38,059 bases of DNA from Nostoc sp. LEGE 06077. Its GTDB lineage: Bacteria > Cyanobacteriota > Cyanobacteriia > Cyanobacteriales > Nostocaceae. Below the pieces are notes generated by a model. The model was not told the origin of the DNA. It worked only from the letters and a program-made list of their open reading frames with translations, and ran no database searches. Shown here one piece after another: positions 8,245 to 16,766 of the stretch. Position 1 is the first letter of the stretch, and every line of letters starts with the position of its first letter. The translations under genes were made by a program, and so were the position numbers. The stretch is taken from the NCBI RefSeq assembly GCF_015207705.1, contig NZ_JADEWI010000066.1, positions 1-38,059 of the forward strand, given 5' to 3'.

Positions 8245-8949
8245 TCAAGCTGGCGCTTCATCTGAAGTTGAGTTATTGGGCATATAGTATTGATTGACCA
8301 ACTCCTTGATAATCACTTCTGGATCGTCGGACTCAATTCCCAATTGTTGAGAAATTTGCTGACGTAAGTTGTGATCTTCCTGCATCATGCCAAACAACTG
8401 CTCTAAGGTGACAGTTTGGTAATCTCCTTCTGAGGCATTATCGGCTGTTGCTGTGTCTTCTGGTTCTACGTAGTTTTCTGCTGAGAGGAATGTGCTGAAA
8501 GTATCTGGCCCGTCATATTCCCAGATTGGTTCACTAGAATTACAAGAATTGCGTGTTAATAACTGCATCCCAATTTCGTAAGCCTCATCGCCGATTTCGC
8601 CTACGCCTAAATCACCCAGTTGTACTAACCGCGCGGCTAACTCATTATTTGGTGTCGGTGCTGCTAGTAATCTTTCGCCAAAGCGACGTAACCACTCTAT
8701 CCAACGTTCTGAAGAAACACGATGCTCAATATTGTGCAGCCATTTGAGCGCCCAAGCCTGTCCTCGCGCCTGATTGACTCCCTCTAAAAGTTCGGTGAAC
8801 AGAAATTCTAAATCCGTATCACTCAGAGGCGGTGCTGACTCTTGTTGGACATTCACCTCGGCTTTTTTAGGAGTCGATTTTCTGCCAAATAAACTTTGGA
8901 AGAGGTTTTTGAGCCATTGAAATAACCGCTTGAGCATTTGTCGCACCAT
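8245..8949 (-). CDS. Paralogue of the TPR-CHAT N-terminal domain with a single WEY motif
   Basis: The 234-residue protein aligns over most of its length with the N-terminal part of the TPR-CHAT protein 390 nt downstream. Both begin with a short amphipathic helix (MLKRLFQWLKNLF here, MLTQLWQWLKTH there). Both share the ~95-residue domain DLEFLFTELLEGVNQARGQ..WALKWL..RVSSERWIEWL..FGERLLAAP. Both have one or more W-E-Y motifs (here IWEYDGPD) and a helical YxTLExLxG segment. It lacks TPR and CHAT parts, so it looks like a stand-alone adaptor or competitor of the large protein. The N-terminal helix could bind a membrane surface. ATG at 8949 begins MVRQMLKRLF; the ATG four codons later is possible. 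Function unknown; the domain seems to be cyanobacterial. Confidence 0.82.
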   Translation of the reverse strand: MVRQMLKRLFQWLKNLFQSLFGRKSTPKKAEVNVQQESAPPLSDTDLEFLFTELLEGVNQARGQAWALKWLHNIEHRVSSERWIEWLRRFGERLLAAPTPNNELAARLVQLGDLGVGEIGDEAYEIGMQLLTRNSCNSSEPIWEYDGPDTFSTFLSAENYVEPEDTATADNASEGDYQTVTLEQLFGMMQEDHNLRQQISQQLGIESDDPEVIIKELVNQYYMPNNSTSDEAPA

Positions 8950-9034
8950 AAAGTGTATTGTCTACCCTAAGATTGTAGCGATCGCTCTTCCAGATAGCGT
9001 TGGTGCAGTTAAGAAAATGTACATTCTGAAGTCT

Positions 9035-9077
9035 GAAGTGTGTAGACGCGCAGCGGCTTGCCGCAGGCTAGTCTGAA
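9035..9077. repeat. Short dispersed repeat (uninterrupted copy)
   Basis: The sequence GAAGTGTGTAGACGCGCAGC followed by GGCTTGCCGCAGGCTAG is a typical Nostoc-type intergenic repeat. A second copy occurs at 25005-25102, where 55 extra nt separate the halves GCAGCGG and CTTGCCGC. The copy here is the empty form. It lies upstream of dnaX and is not part of a gene. Confidence 0.7.
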
Positions 9078-9150
9078 ATCTTAACTTCATACTTTATATG
9101 GTTCAAATGTACTATAGTAAAAAACAGACACGCTACGTTTAAAATATGTG

Positions 9151-9168
9151 AACGCCAAGTTGGGCGTT
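9151..9168. other. Small hairpin in the dnaX leader
   Basis: AACGCC and GGCGTT form a 6-bp stem around a 6-nt loop, followed by TTATT. It lies 44 nt before the dnaX start, downstream of the dispersed repeat. It could be a weak terminator for read-through from upstream, or part of the dnaX leader. There is no clear promoter to decide between these. Confidence 0.3.
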
Positions 9169-9211
9169 TATTAGCAAATTTATTCTGAAAATGTACTGAC
9201 ATTTTCCTTCC

Positions 9212-11155
9212 ATGCCTTACGAACCCCTGCACCACAAGTATCGTCCAAAAAGTTTTGCTGAACTAGTGGGGCAAGAGGCGATCGCTATTACCCTAATTAA
9301 TGCTATCCGTACAGCTAAAATTGCCCCTGCTTATTTATTCACCGGGCCAAGAGGTACGGGTAAAACGTCTAGTGCCAGAATTCTGGCAAAATCCCTCAAT
9401 TGTCTCAAAAGTGACAAGCCGACAGCCGAACCTTGTGGTGTCTGTGATGTTTGTCAGGGAATCACCAAAGGCTATTCTTTAGACGTGATTGAAATCGATG
9501 CGGCCAGCAACACTGGTGTCGATAATATCCGCGAACTCATCGAAAAAGCACAGTTTGCCCCAGTACAGTGTCGGTATAAAGTGTATGTGGTCGATGAATG
9601 TCATATGCTCAGTACCCAGGCATTCAATGCGTTACTAAAAACACTAGAAGAACCACCAAGACACGTAGTTTTTGTTCTCGCCACCACAGATCCCCAGCGA
9701 GTTTTACCAACAATTATTTCTCGTTGTCAGCGGTTTGATTTTAGACGCATTCAACTAGAGGCGATGGTGAAGCATTTAAATGCGATCGCCATGAAAGAAA
9801 GTATTGATATTTCCGAAGCTGCTGTCACCTTAGTCGCGCAAGTTTCCCAAGGTGGATTACGGGATGCGGAGAGTTTACTTGACCAATTAGCTTTATTATC
9901 GGGGCAAGTCACACCGGAAAGAGTCTGGGATTTAGTCGGTTCCGTCAGCGAACGAGATTTGTTAGCCTTATTGAGTGCGATCGCTCAAGATAATCCCGAA
10001 GCAATTTTAGACTGTAGCCGTTACATCCTCGACCGAGGTAGAGAACCCCTAACTATTCTGCAAAATCTCGCTAACCTTTACCGCGATTTACTCATTGCCA
10101 AAACCGCCCCCAACCGCCAAGATTTAGTAGCTTGTACTCCACAAACTTGGACAGCCTTAATTGAGTTGGCGCAAAATCTACACATCAGTGCAATTTTGGC
10201 AGGACAACAACACCTGCGAACAGCGGAAGTTCAAATTAAAAATACTACCCAGCCGCGCTTGTGGTTAGAGGTGACATTCTTAGGATTGTTACCGAGCGCC
10301 AGTATTCAGCCAGTCGCCACAGTTGTTTCCTCAAAAGTCAGTATACCTGCACCTCAAAATAACCATCACCCATCACCAACAACTGAAAAAGCTGCTCCTG
10401 CACCTTCACACCAGCAATCTATCTCTCCACCTCCCTCTACTCCAAACCAAGAAACTGTCTCGCCACCGCCACCTGTCGCTTCATCCGCACCCACACAGCC
10501 AGTTAGCCCTGTGTCAGTTGCCGCAGAATTAGATTTAACCGAAATTTGGCAGCAAGTACTCAGCAATATCCAGCAAATTCCCCGCAGAGCATTGTTAGGG
10601 CAAATGTGCCATCTGATTGAGTTTGATGGTAATAGTGCGCGTGTAGGTGTAAAAGCTGCATGGTACGACAAAGTTAAATCTGATCTACCTATGATTACAG
10701 CTGCTTTCCAGCAGACTGTGAATCGCAACGTTGAAGTTAGTTTAGAAAAAGCTACTGCTGCAACAGCTTCTGCAAATAGAAAAGAACAGTCAGCCAATGG
10801 TTCCAACCGTGTTCAGCAACCATCTGCGCCTCAACACAATAACCATCATCAAGCACCAGTACCGCAGGCCTTTACACCGCCACCTGTACAAATACAGCAA
10901 CCACCTGCTACACCTCCACCCGTCAAACCTGAATTTTCCCCAAATGGTAATGGTAATGGTGCTGCTCATATCCAACCTTTACCACCAGAACCTACGCAAA
11001 ATTCTTCTGAGGAGTGGGAAGAAGTGACTAGAGCCGCGCAACATTTAGCACAATTTTTCGATGGGCAAATTGTCCGCTTTGCCGATGGTGGCTCAGAATT
11101 TTCTGGTTCTACGACTCCATCTGACTGGGTAGATGAAGTTGAGATCGATGATTAA
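9212..11155 (+). CDS. dnaX: DNA polymerase III subunit gamma/tau
   Basis: DnaX is the clamp-loader ATPase of the replicative polymerase. The 647-residue product has a Walker A loop (GPRGTGKT, 45-52), the DnaX zinc site (C64, C75, C78, C81), a Walker B/DExx box (VVDECHML, 126-133), sensor 1 (LATTD, 156-160) and the arginine-finger SRC motif (170-172). Domain III follows to ~370. The C-terminal third has two proline/serine/glutamine-rich linkers flanking a compact segment at ~445-520 (AELDLTEIWQQVLSNIQQ..), probably the tau-type domain. Unlike some cyanobacterial dnaX genes it contains no intein. I see no A-rich slippery heptamer at the domain III boundary, so a separate gamma product by frameshifting is not evident. 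The ATG at 9212 gives the conserved start YEPLHHKYRPKSFAELVGQ. It is transcribed alone and converges on the methyltransferase gene. Confidence 0.97.
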   Translation: MPYEPLHHKYRPKSFAELVGQEAIAITLINAIRTAKIAPAYLFTGPRGTGKTSSARILAKSLNCLKSDKPTAEPCGVCDVCQGITKGYSLDVIEIDAASNTGVDNIRELIEKAQFAPVQCRYKVYVVDECHMLSTQAFNALLKTLEEPPRHVVFVLATTDPQRVLPTIISRCQRFDFRRIQLEAMVKHLNAIAMKESIDISEAAVTLVAQVSQGGLRDAESLLDQLALLSGQVTPERVWDLVGSVSERDLLALLSAIAQDNPEAILDCSRYILDRGREPLTILQNLANLYRDLLIAKTAPNRQDLVACTPQTWTALIELAQNLHISAILAGQQHLRTAEVQIKNTTQPRLWLEVTFLGLLPSASIQPVATVVSSKVSIPAPQNNHHPSPTTEKAAPAPSHQQSISPPPSTPNQETVSPPPPVASSAPTQPVSPVSVAAELDLTEIWQQVLSNIQQIPRRALLGQMCHLIEFDGNSARVGVKAAWYDKVKSDLPMITAAFQQTVNRNVEVSLEKATAATASANRKEQSANGSNRVQQPSAPQHNNHHQAPVPQAFTPPPVQIQQPPATPPPVKPEFSPNGNGNGAAHIQPLPPEPTQNSSEEWEEVTRAAQHLAQFFDGQIVRFADGGSEFSGSTTPSDWVDEVEIDD

Positions 11156-11259
11156 GAGAATAAGCTAAAAAATAATATTTTCTGGTGTTGGTAAATCCTA
11201 GGATGAATTTAGCTCCCATAAACAGTGGAAAGAATATCCTTTTGTGTTAACCTGCGGCG

Positions 11260-11997
11260 TTACCCAGGCTTATGTGCTGCCAGAATCAAAAATAGCGGAA
11301 TACGCTTTCGTCGCTGATAAGTTTCCATGTCTTGGAAATATTCAGGTTGCGGATGTGCCTCACGCAAATCCGTAATGATAAATCCAGCTTTCTGGAGGAG
11401 ATAAAAATATTCTTCAACCGTGCGGTGATATTTCTGCACTGTACCACCAAGCCAATTTGTCACTCGCAGTCCAGTCGTGAAATAATTATCGACGAGCCAA
11501 TCTTGGCGGAGTTTGCCAGCTGTCCAACCACTGTCACAAGAAGTAATCACGGGATGCTCAACTGAAAAAATAAACTTTCCCGTTGGAGTGATCGCATCAA
11601 AGACTTTGGTGCAAATTGATGCGAGATCAGCAATATAATGTAGGGCAAGTCTTGATATAACTAGATCAAACGCTACTGGCGGATAAGCCCAATCCTCAAT
11701 TCTCTGGCAAACAATTTCACCAGATGTGTTTGCAAGTGTTTGACGCGCAACGGTAGCCATCTTGTGTGAGCCTTCGATGCCAATGTAGCTCGTCGCTCCC
11801 TGCTGAAGAAGTTCCCGCCCAATTGCAGCATTGCCACACCCAAGATCAAGGATACGTTGGTCAGTAATGGGATTAATGAGATCCATCAGCACTGGCTTTT
11901 CCAGCGTATCATTGACCGTATCTACACGTTGACGATGTTGCATATAGGTTGCAAAAACCACCTCATCATCAAAAAAGTTTGGGCCTGACTTTTCCAT
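11260..11997 (-). CDS. Class I SAM-dependent methyltransferase
   Basis: The 245-residue protein has the Rossmann methyltransferase core: motif I ILDLGCGNAAIGREL (~69-83), an acidic residue ending motif II (YIGIEG), FDLVISRLALHYI as the motif IV region and a post-core SVEHPV segment. It resembles methyltransferase-11/25-type enzymes acting on small molecules. The substrate cannot be told from sequence; the HxxxxYF region near residue 190 (YHRTVEEYFYLLQKAGF) is typical of small-molecule enzymes of this group. ATG at 11997 gives MEKSGPNFFDDEVVFATYMQ, the usual family start. It stands downstream of the GT2 gene but is separated from it by a strong terminator, so it probably has its own promoter. 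Confidence 0.85.
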   Translation of the reverse strand: MEKSGPNFFDDEVVFATYMQHRQRVDTVNDTLEKPVLMDLINPITDQRILDLGCGNAAIGRELLQQGATSYIGIEGSHKMATVARQTLANTSGEIVCQRIEDWAYPPVAFDLVISRLALHYIADLASICTKVFDAITPTGKFIFSVEHPVITSCDSGWTAGKLRQDWLVDNYFTTGLRVTNWLGGTVQKYHRTVEEYFYLLQKAGFIITDLREAHPQPEYFQDMETYQRRKRIPLFLILAAHKPG

Positions 11998-12050
11998 GTG
12001 AATGTATTAAGTCCTATTATTTTTAACCTTACTTGTTTAATCCAAAATAA

Positions 12051-12082
12051 AAAAGGCAAAAGAAAAAATTCTTTTGCCTTTT
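12051..12082 (-). terminator. Rho-independent terminator of the GT2 gene
   Basis: A 14-bp perfect stem (AAAAGGCAAAAGAA with its complement) and a 4-nt loop are followed, in the minus direction, by a T-rich run (TTTTTTATTTT). It lies 20 nt beyond the stop of the glycosyltransferase gene and before the methyltransferase start. This is the best terminator in the window. Confidence 0.85.
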
Positions 12083-12102
12083 ACTTTTTAATTTTTGCCT
12101 TT

Positions 12103-13509
12103 TTAATCTCCACTACCAGAATGTACTGTTTTCACCCATTTCAGGCGCTTTGGCCTAAAGGACATCCGGGCAGTGGTACTACTCATCACTATTAACCAGT
12201 GCAACATATATAATGTGCCGCGCAGGGTTTGTAGTAGTAACACAGGATAAGTAGCAACGGTGAATTTTTGCTCTTGGCGTATCCGCCGCAGTCCGGCAAA
12301 CATACCCACAACAGACATAGATACTGATAGGGTAGTAATTGGGCTGAACAGTGGTAGGCGATGCCGTGTAACTGCCATTAATAAATCTGGGATGGCAGCT
12401 GTTGGCAAGATGTACATGGTGATCATAAACATGAGCATATCCCAGGTTTTGCGGGTTCCCATGCGGTTTTGCAGAATCAGATCCCAGTAATCTAAATAAC
12501 GCTGATAGCCACCTTCTGCCCAACGGTTGCGCTGATGCCAAAGGGCGATCGCAGTTGTCACACCTTCTTCTTGCACGGCTGGGGAGAATACGCACTCAAT
12601 ATCCCAGTTGTCCAAATGCAAGCGTAAGGTCATATCTAGGTCATCGGTGATGGTTTCTTCATTCCATCCACCACAACTGTCTAAGGCTGTGCGTCGCACA
12701 AATTGACCGTTACCGCGCAATTCGCCAAGTCCACCCAAAGCAATGCGCTGCTGCTGGAACCAAGTGTCCAGAGCCATCTCTGCCATCTGTCCCTTAGTCC
12801 AAAAATTTTCTTTGGCATTGGCGATCGCTTTCCGCACCTGCACCGCGCCGACTTTTTCTCTTTGGAACAAAGGTACTATCTGGAGTAGTAAGTCTGATGG
12901 CACTTGAGCATCAGCATCAAACACGGCGATAATTTCGCCTTTAGTCTGTGGCAAAACCTGATTTAATGCTCCCGATTTACCACCACCAGCTTGGGGTGAA
13001 CGCCGCAGTACTTTGAGTTTTTTGTACTCTTGTGCCAGTTCTGCTAAGATTTGCGGTGTTTTATCGGTACTGTTATCGTCAATTATCCACACTTCATATT
13101 GCCCATCTGGATATTCCAGACTGCAAAGATTCTTGACTAATTTACCAATTACCGCTTCCTCATTTTTTGCAGCTACCAACAAAGAGACAGAGGGTAATTC
13201 GCCCTGCATTTCTTTTTGATAACGGCGGGGTTTAGAAAATACCACTACTAGGGCATGAAGTCCCATAATTGTGGTCAATCCTAAGACAAATATATAAGCC
13301 CAAGAAGCTAAGTGTAGAGCGATCGTCCCACTCCAAACTATTGACAATACCAGAGCGGCTTTACGTCTACGTCCTTGAAACCGGGATGGTTGAGACAAAT
13401 CGCTTGTCTCAACTAATGACTCTTCCGTAGCTGATAGGTCAGCCAACAGAGAATCAAGCCCTTCAAGCTCTTTGTATGAATCGTTTTCAGGCCAGGAGTT
13501 CGCTGGCAT
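12103..13509 (-). CDS. mgdA: GT2 glycosyltransferase, probable beta-monoglucosyldiacylglycerol synthase
   Basis: The 468-residue membrane protein is a processive-type GT2 enzyme. Two N-terminal membrane helices (~52-92) precede the catalytic domain, with VAAKNEEAVIGKL (112-124), IIDDNSTDK (142-150), the metal-binding DxD (D198-A-D200), the acceptor/base motif TDDLD (288-292) and QRNRW (326-330). Further helices close the C-terminus. The N-terminal part (FQGRRRKAALVL..WSGTIALHL) matches my recollection of cyanobacterial MgdA (Synechocystis sll1377 type), which transfers glucose from UDP-glucose to diacylglycerol; the product is epimerised to MGDG, the main thylakoid lipid. The family assignment is solid, the exact substrate is inferred. 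ATG at 13509 is used. It is monocistronic, ended by the terminator at 12051-12082 and divergent from the 14128 gene. Confidence 0.82.
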   Translation of the reverse strand: MPANSWPENDSYKELEGLDSLLADLSATEESLVETSDLSQPSRFQGRRRKAALVLSIVWSGTIALHLASWAYIFVLGLTTIMGLHALVVVFSKPRRYQKEMQGELPSVSLLVAAKNEEAVIGKLVKNLCSLEYPDGQYEVWIIDDNSTDKTPQILAELAQEYKKLKVLRRSPQAGGGKSGALNQVLPQTKGEIIAVFDADAQVPSDLLLQIVPLFQREKVGAVQVRKAIANAKENFWTKGQMAEMALDTWFQQQRIALGGLGELRGNGQFVRRTALDSCGGWNEETITDDLDMTLRLHLDNWDIECVFSPAVQEEGVTTAIALWHQRNRWAEGGYQRYLDYWDLILQNRMGTRKTWDMLMFMITMYILPTAAIPDLLMAVTRHRLPLFSPITTLSVSMSVVGMFAGLRRIRQEQKFTVATYPVLLLQTLRGTLYMLHWLIVMSSTTARMSFRPKRLKWVKTVHSGSGD

Positions 13510-14127
13510 AGTTTATTTAATGCAATACCAGTATTTTTCTACACCCATAAATAAGCTGGGAATTACTTAACGTCAAACTTCAACTATGCTATCTGCGGTT
13601 ACTTGCTGCATCGGCGATCTGTTGTCTTTATTGGGCAACTGTAGATTAAGCAAAGTAATCACAAGATAGGCACAGCTTACAGTTGGGAGACATTGCAATC
13701 AGCGCGTTTACTGCCTAATATTAGGTTTTTTTGCCGCTAATGCCCCAGCTTTCATAAGAGCTAATGCAGCCTTATTGTAACCGAAATTTTAATATTTCTT
13801 AGTAGTAACTTTAATAGCACTATCACAAAGTCAAAACTAAAAAGACGAAATGCAAAGAATTACTTATTGATTGTTTACATTTCATCAAGATTTTTACAAT
13901 TACTTTTCACACTTATACCGTTTCTCGATGAAGAGGTAGAAGGGAATACTGACTCAGTGCCAAAGCCCATGACCAAAGGAAGGGTCTAAAACCCCGCATT
14001 CTGTGCGAATTCCATTCGTTGGGACTTGCTGCAAGATGTGTGTAGTGTGTATTACAGAGTTTTTTTGGGAATACTATTGACAACGGCTAATATCCCCAGT
14101 TTCAACTAACTTGAGGAATATTCAACA
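13510..14127. other. Divergent intergenic region (618 nt)
   Basis: It separates the mgdA-like gene (minus) from the gene at 14128 (plus), so it should hold both promoters; I cannot assign -10/-35 boxes with confidence. The part at 13920-14060 is richer in GC than its surroundings, contains the palindrome ACTGACTCAGT and several small hairpins, and could be a leader or a small RNA of the downstream gene. No coding frame is convincing. Confidence 0.4.
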
Positions 14128-14502
14128 ATGTCTATTGAGCAACTACAACCGGCAACTCAGCAGCAAGCAAGCGTCTACTTGCCATACATTCAAGGTACAA
14201 AGCGTAATTTCTTGCCTTATGCTATCAGTCTCTATCAAAAAGGTATTGTCGAAGGGCATCGCAAAATAGAAGCTAGTGATCATATTCCCTTTGTAGCTTC
14301 TTGGAATGTGGCCAGCCTGCCTTCTGACTTGACGCGGTGCCGAATACAGTTTGATGGTAATGCTGAACTCAATTATGAAGTGATGATGGCTAGCTTTGAG
14401 TTTATTGGTTTTTTAATTGAATTAATGGACAACTATAAACGTTATCGTGTAACAGACTTTTCACAATCTTTTTACCGCAAGTTGCTGCGTATAGATGACT
14501 AA
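14128..14502 (+). CDS. Conserved cyanobacterial protein of unknown function
   Basis: A 124-residue soluble protein that I do not recognise as a named family. It starts MSIEQLQPATQQQASVYLPY and contains GTKRNFLPYAISLYQKGIV, then a DLTRCRIQFDGNAELNYEVMM segment and an aromatic, basic C-terminus (NYKRYRVTDFSQSFYRKLL). No membrane segment, metal site or P-loop is visible; mixed alpha/beta structure is likely. The start is well supported by TTGAGGAAT eight to fourteen nt before the ATG. It stands alone, 427 nt before the DRTGG gene. The sense of length and composition is that of a real, conserved gene. Confidence 0.75.
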   Translation: MSIEQLQPATQQQASVYLPYIQGTKRNFLPYAISLYQKGIVEGHRKIEASDHIPFVASWNVASLPSDLTRCRIQFDGNAELNYEVMMASFEFIGFLIELMDNYKRYRVTDFSQSFYRKLLRIDD

Positions 14503-14527
14503 ATCAATTCCCTAAAAGTTTAGGACA

Positions 14528-14617
14528 ATACGGTTCAGTTAAGAAGGTTTTCTTGTGGAGATAAGGTAACGGGGAACGGGGAACAGTAAAGGATGAAAAA
14601 GCTTATCTGAACCGTAT
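14528..14617. mobile_element. MITE-like element with 16-bp terminal inverted repeats
   Basis: ATACGGTTCAGTTAAG and CTTATCTGAACCGTAT (15 of 16 positions complementary) bound a ~90-bp non-coding segment. Inside is the direct repeat AACGGGG/AACGGGG, which belongs to a repeat type common in Nostoc intergenic DNA. There is no ORF. Size and structure fit a non-autonomous miniature transposable element mobilised by a transposase in trans; target duplication cannot be decided beyond a possible dinucleotide. Confidence 0.6.
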
Positions 14618-14632
14618 TCTGGTATAGGATAG

Positions 14633-14654
14633 CAAGGGAAAATAATTTCCCTTG
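14633..14654. terminator. Hairpin after the MITE-like element
   Basis: CAAGGGAAA and TTTCCCTTG form a 9-bp perfect stem with loop ATAA; GATAG and CTATC can extend it past a 3-nt bulge. It has no long T-run on either side, so it may be a transcript-end structure for the 14128 gene or a free-standing palindromic repeat. Confidence 0.45.
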
Positions 14655-14929
14655 AACCTATCTCAGACAGTGATGATTTCCAGCATTCAGGTATAATCTA
14701 GTTTATGGATTTAGCCTCAAGCTAAAAACAGTTAAAACATTAATTTAAATACCCAGTAATTACTCACTTTATAGAAGAAAGACTGTCAATAAAAGCTAAT
14801 TTTTTACCCAAAAAAATGTTAATTCTCAAAAACTATGCTCACTAAGAGCGTAAGTCTTCTGCTGGAACAAACTAAAATTAGGAAACACCTAGCTAGGTTC
14901 TACTTCCTTTTGAAATTAGGAGTGCATGT

Positions 14930-16024
14930 GTGCCAAAATCTGCTAAATATCTGCTGATTGGCTCAACCGAAACTTACAGTGGAAAATCTGCAACAGTTTT
15001 GGGTTTGTCTTATCAGCTACAGCAAAAAGGACTGGATATAGCCTACGGTAAACCGCTGGGAACTTGTTTGAAAACATCTAGCGGCACCATAGTTGAAGAA
15101 GATGTCCAGTTTATTGCTTCTAGCCTTAACCTAGCAGCAAACCGCATTGCGCCTACCATGCTGGCTTTAGATGAAGTCAGTGTCCAGAAACGTTTAAGCG
15201 GCGAAGATAACACTAATTATCGGCAGTCGTTAGTACAGCAATATTTGCAAGTTTCTCGCGGAGATTTAGTCTTACTGGAGGGGCCTGGCAATTTAACAGA
15301 AGGGAATTTGTTTAATTTGTCAACGTTGCAAGTAGCGCAAGTATTAGACGCGGCTGTATTGTTAGTAACTCGTTACAACTCCCTACTGTCGATAGATGCT
15401 TTATTAGCAGCTAAACAGGATATAGGCGATCGCTTAGTAGGTGTTGTCTTGAATGATATTCCTATCCAGGAATTAGAAATAGTAGAAAATATTGTCCGTC
15501 CGTTTTTAGAACAGCAGGGTATTGCCGTACTCGGAACACTACCAAAAAATGATCTACTGCGGAGTGTCAGCGTGGGTGAACTGGTAAACCAGTTAAATGC
15601 TGAAGTTCTCTGTCGCAGCGATCGCTTAGATTTGATGGTAGAAAGTCTGGCTATTGGCGCGATGAACGTCAATGCAGCCGTCAAGTATTTCCGCAAACGG
15701 CGTAACATGGCAGTAGTCACAGGAGGCGATCGGGTAGAAATTCAACAAGCAGCTTTAGAAACCTCAACCCAATGTCTGATCCTCACAGGACAATTACCAC
15801 CCCCGCAATTTATTCTCAGCCGTGCTGAAGAACTAGAAATTCCGATTTTGTCCGTTGATTTAGATACCCTCACTACGGTAGAAATTGTTGATCGGACTTT
15901 TGGTCAAGTCCGCGTCCACGAACCAATTAAAGTACAGTGCATCCGCCAGTTGATGAATGAGCATTTTGACATTGAGCGTTTATTATCTAAACTGGGCTTA
16001 AGTCCAGCAACAGCCTTGTCCTAG
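14930..16024 (+). CDS. BioD-like/DRTGG-domain protein (phosphotransacetylase-family N-terminal half)
   Basis: The 364-residue protein joins a dethiobiotin-synthetase-like P-loop domain (LLIGSTETYSGKSATVLGL, 8-26; LLEGPGNL ~116) with a DRTGG domain (~215-320, with VTGGDRVEIQQAALE). This is the regulatory N-terminal arrangement found in long phosphate acetyltransferases, but the catalytic acetyltransferase domain is absent and the protein ends soon after the DRTGG part. Such stand-alone proteins are widespread in cyanobacteria; a nucleotide-sensing role is plausible but unproven. The start is GTG at 14930; AGGAG at 14919-14923 places the ribosome there, while the nearby ATG at 14926 is out of frame and closes within six codons. 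A 250-nt leader precedes it. Confidence 0.85.
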   Translation: MPKSAKYLLIGSTETYSGKSATVLGLSYQLQQKGLDIAYGKPLGTCLKTSSGTIVEEDVQFIASSLNLAANRIAPTMLALDEVSVQKRLSGEDNTNYRQSLVQQYLQVSRGDLVLLEGPGNLTEGNLFNLSTLQVAQVLDAAVLLVTRYNSLLSIDALLAAKQDIGDRLVGVVLNDIPIQELEIVENIVRPFLEQQGIAVLGTLPKNDLLRSVSVGELVNQLNAEVLCRSDRLDLMVESLAIGAMNVNAAVKYFRKRRNMAVVTGGDRVEIQQAALETSTQCLILTGQLPPPQFILSRAEELEIPILSVDLDTLTTVEIVDRTFGQVRVHEPIKVQCIRQLMNEHFDIERLLSKLGLSPATALS

Positions 16025-16106
16025 CCCGAAAAATTACCCAAGATGCCAGTTAGCTATGCAGCTAAATGTTGTATTTTTGTTTCAAAACTAGCATTCGTCA
16101 TGGTAC

Positions 16107-16523
16107 TCAGTGTCTTTCTTCAGCCAGCTTGCGGAGTTTATCCATGACTTCTGGTAACACTTTTTGAAATTTTCGACCTAATAGGTTGCTGAATAAAAAA
16201 GACAAAAGTCCAGTGAACGAAATCTCATGTGTAAAGAATGTACCGCTGTGGTTTACGGTGAGATAACGTTTAACGTTGAGCTTGCATAAAGGCAACTGAG
16301 TGGTGAATGTATAGCTCTTTTTTGACTCGAATTCCGAGATAAAAAATACAGACACAGGGGCATTCTTGGGTTTTAGCTTTCCTTTGGTATAGAGGGTGAA
16401 ATCTCCTTCAATATATGCAGATTCTAGTTCTGTGTCCCATATAGGCCAGTTCTTGACATCAACCCATATCTCCCAGATCTGTTCTGGTATGGCGCTGGTT
16501 TTTACTGTATGACTGAATTTCAT
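16107..16523 (-). CDS. SRPBCC (START/Bet v1-like) family protein
   Basis: A 138-residue protein of the polyketide-cyclase/START-like fold: MKFSHTVKTSAIPEQIWEIW is the typical first strand and helix, WPIWDTELESAYIEGDF the following turn, and ALVRx-type features are replaced by a C-terminal helix KFQKVLPEVMDKLRKLAEE. Such proteins bind hydrophobic ligands in a central cavity; ligand and role are unknown. TTG at 16532 would add three residues; ATG at 16523 is chosen because it gives the usual family start and has GGGA just upstream. It converges on the DRTGG gene (83 nt between stops). Confidence 0.8.
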   Translation of the reverse strand: MKFSHTVKTSAIPEQIWEIWVDVKNWPIWDTELESAYIEGDFTLYTKGKLKPKNAPVSVFFISEFESKKSYTFTTQLPLCKLNVKRYLTVNHSGTFFTHEISFTGLLSFLFSNLLGRKFQKVLPEVMDKLRKLAEERH

Positions 16524-16766
16524 ATTTCCCAAACATCCGTAAATGTCATAAATTTCGCATTAAGGCTGCCTCAACCCGAAGGGATCAATAGTCCAGAGTC
16601 CAAAAAAAGGCTGATTTTGACCATTGATCGTTGACTATTTATACAAGTATCCAGCTACTTAGTTAAATAATTAAAAAATTGTAGCAATGTCTAACTTCAT
16701 CTAGCTTCCTACCTACACTCTGTTTGGTAAAATATCTAGGTCGTTCAATTCTAATTAATTTTATCT

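Noticed and set aside
10366-10806. 146-codon minus-strand frame inside dnaX
   Set aside because: It is antisense to the low-complexity linker of dnaX; the Cys/Trp-rich translation is a shadow of the proline/serine codons.
9212-11155. Programmed frameshift or intein in dnaX
   Set aside because: No A-rich slippery heptamer was seen near the domain III boundary, and the Walker A to SRC region is uninterrupted.
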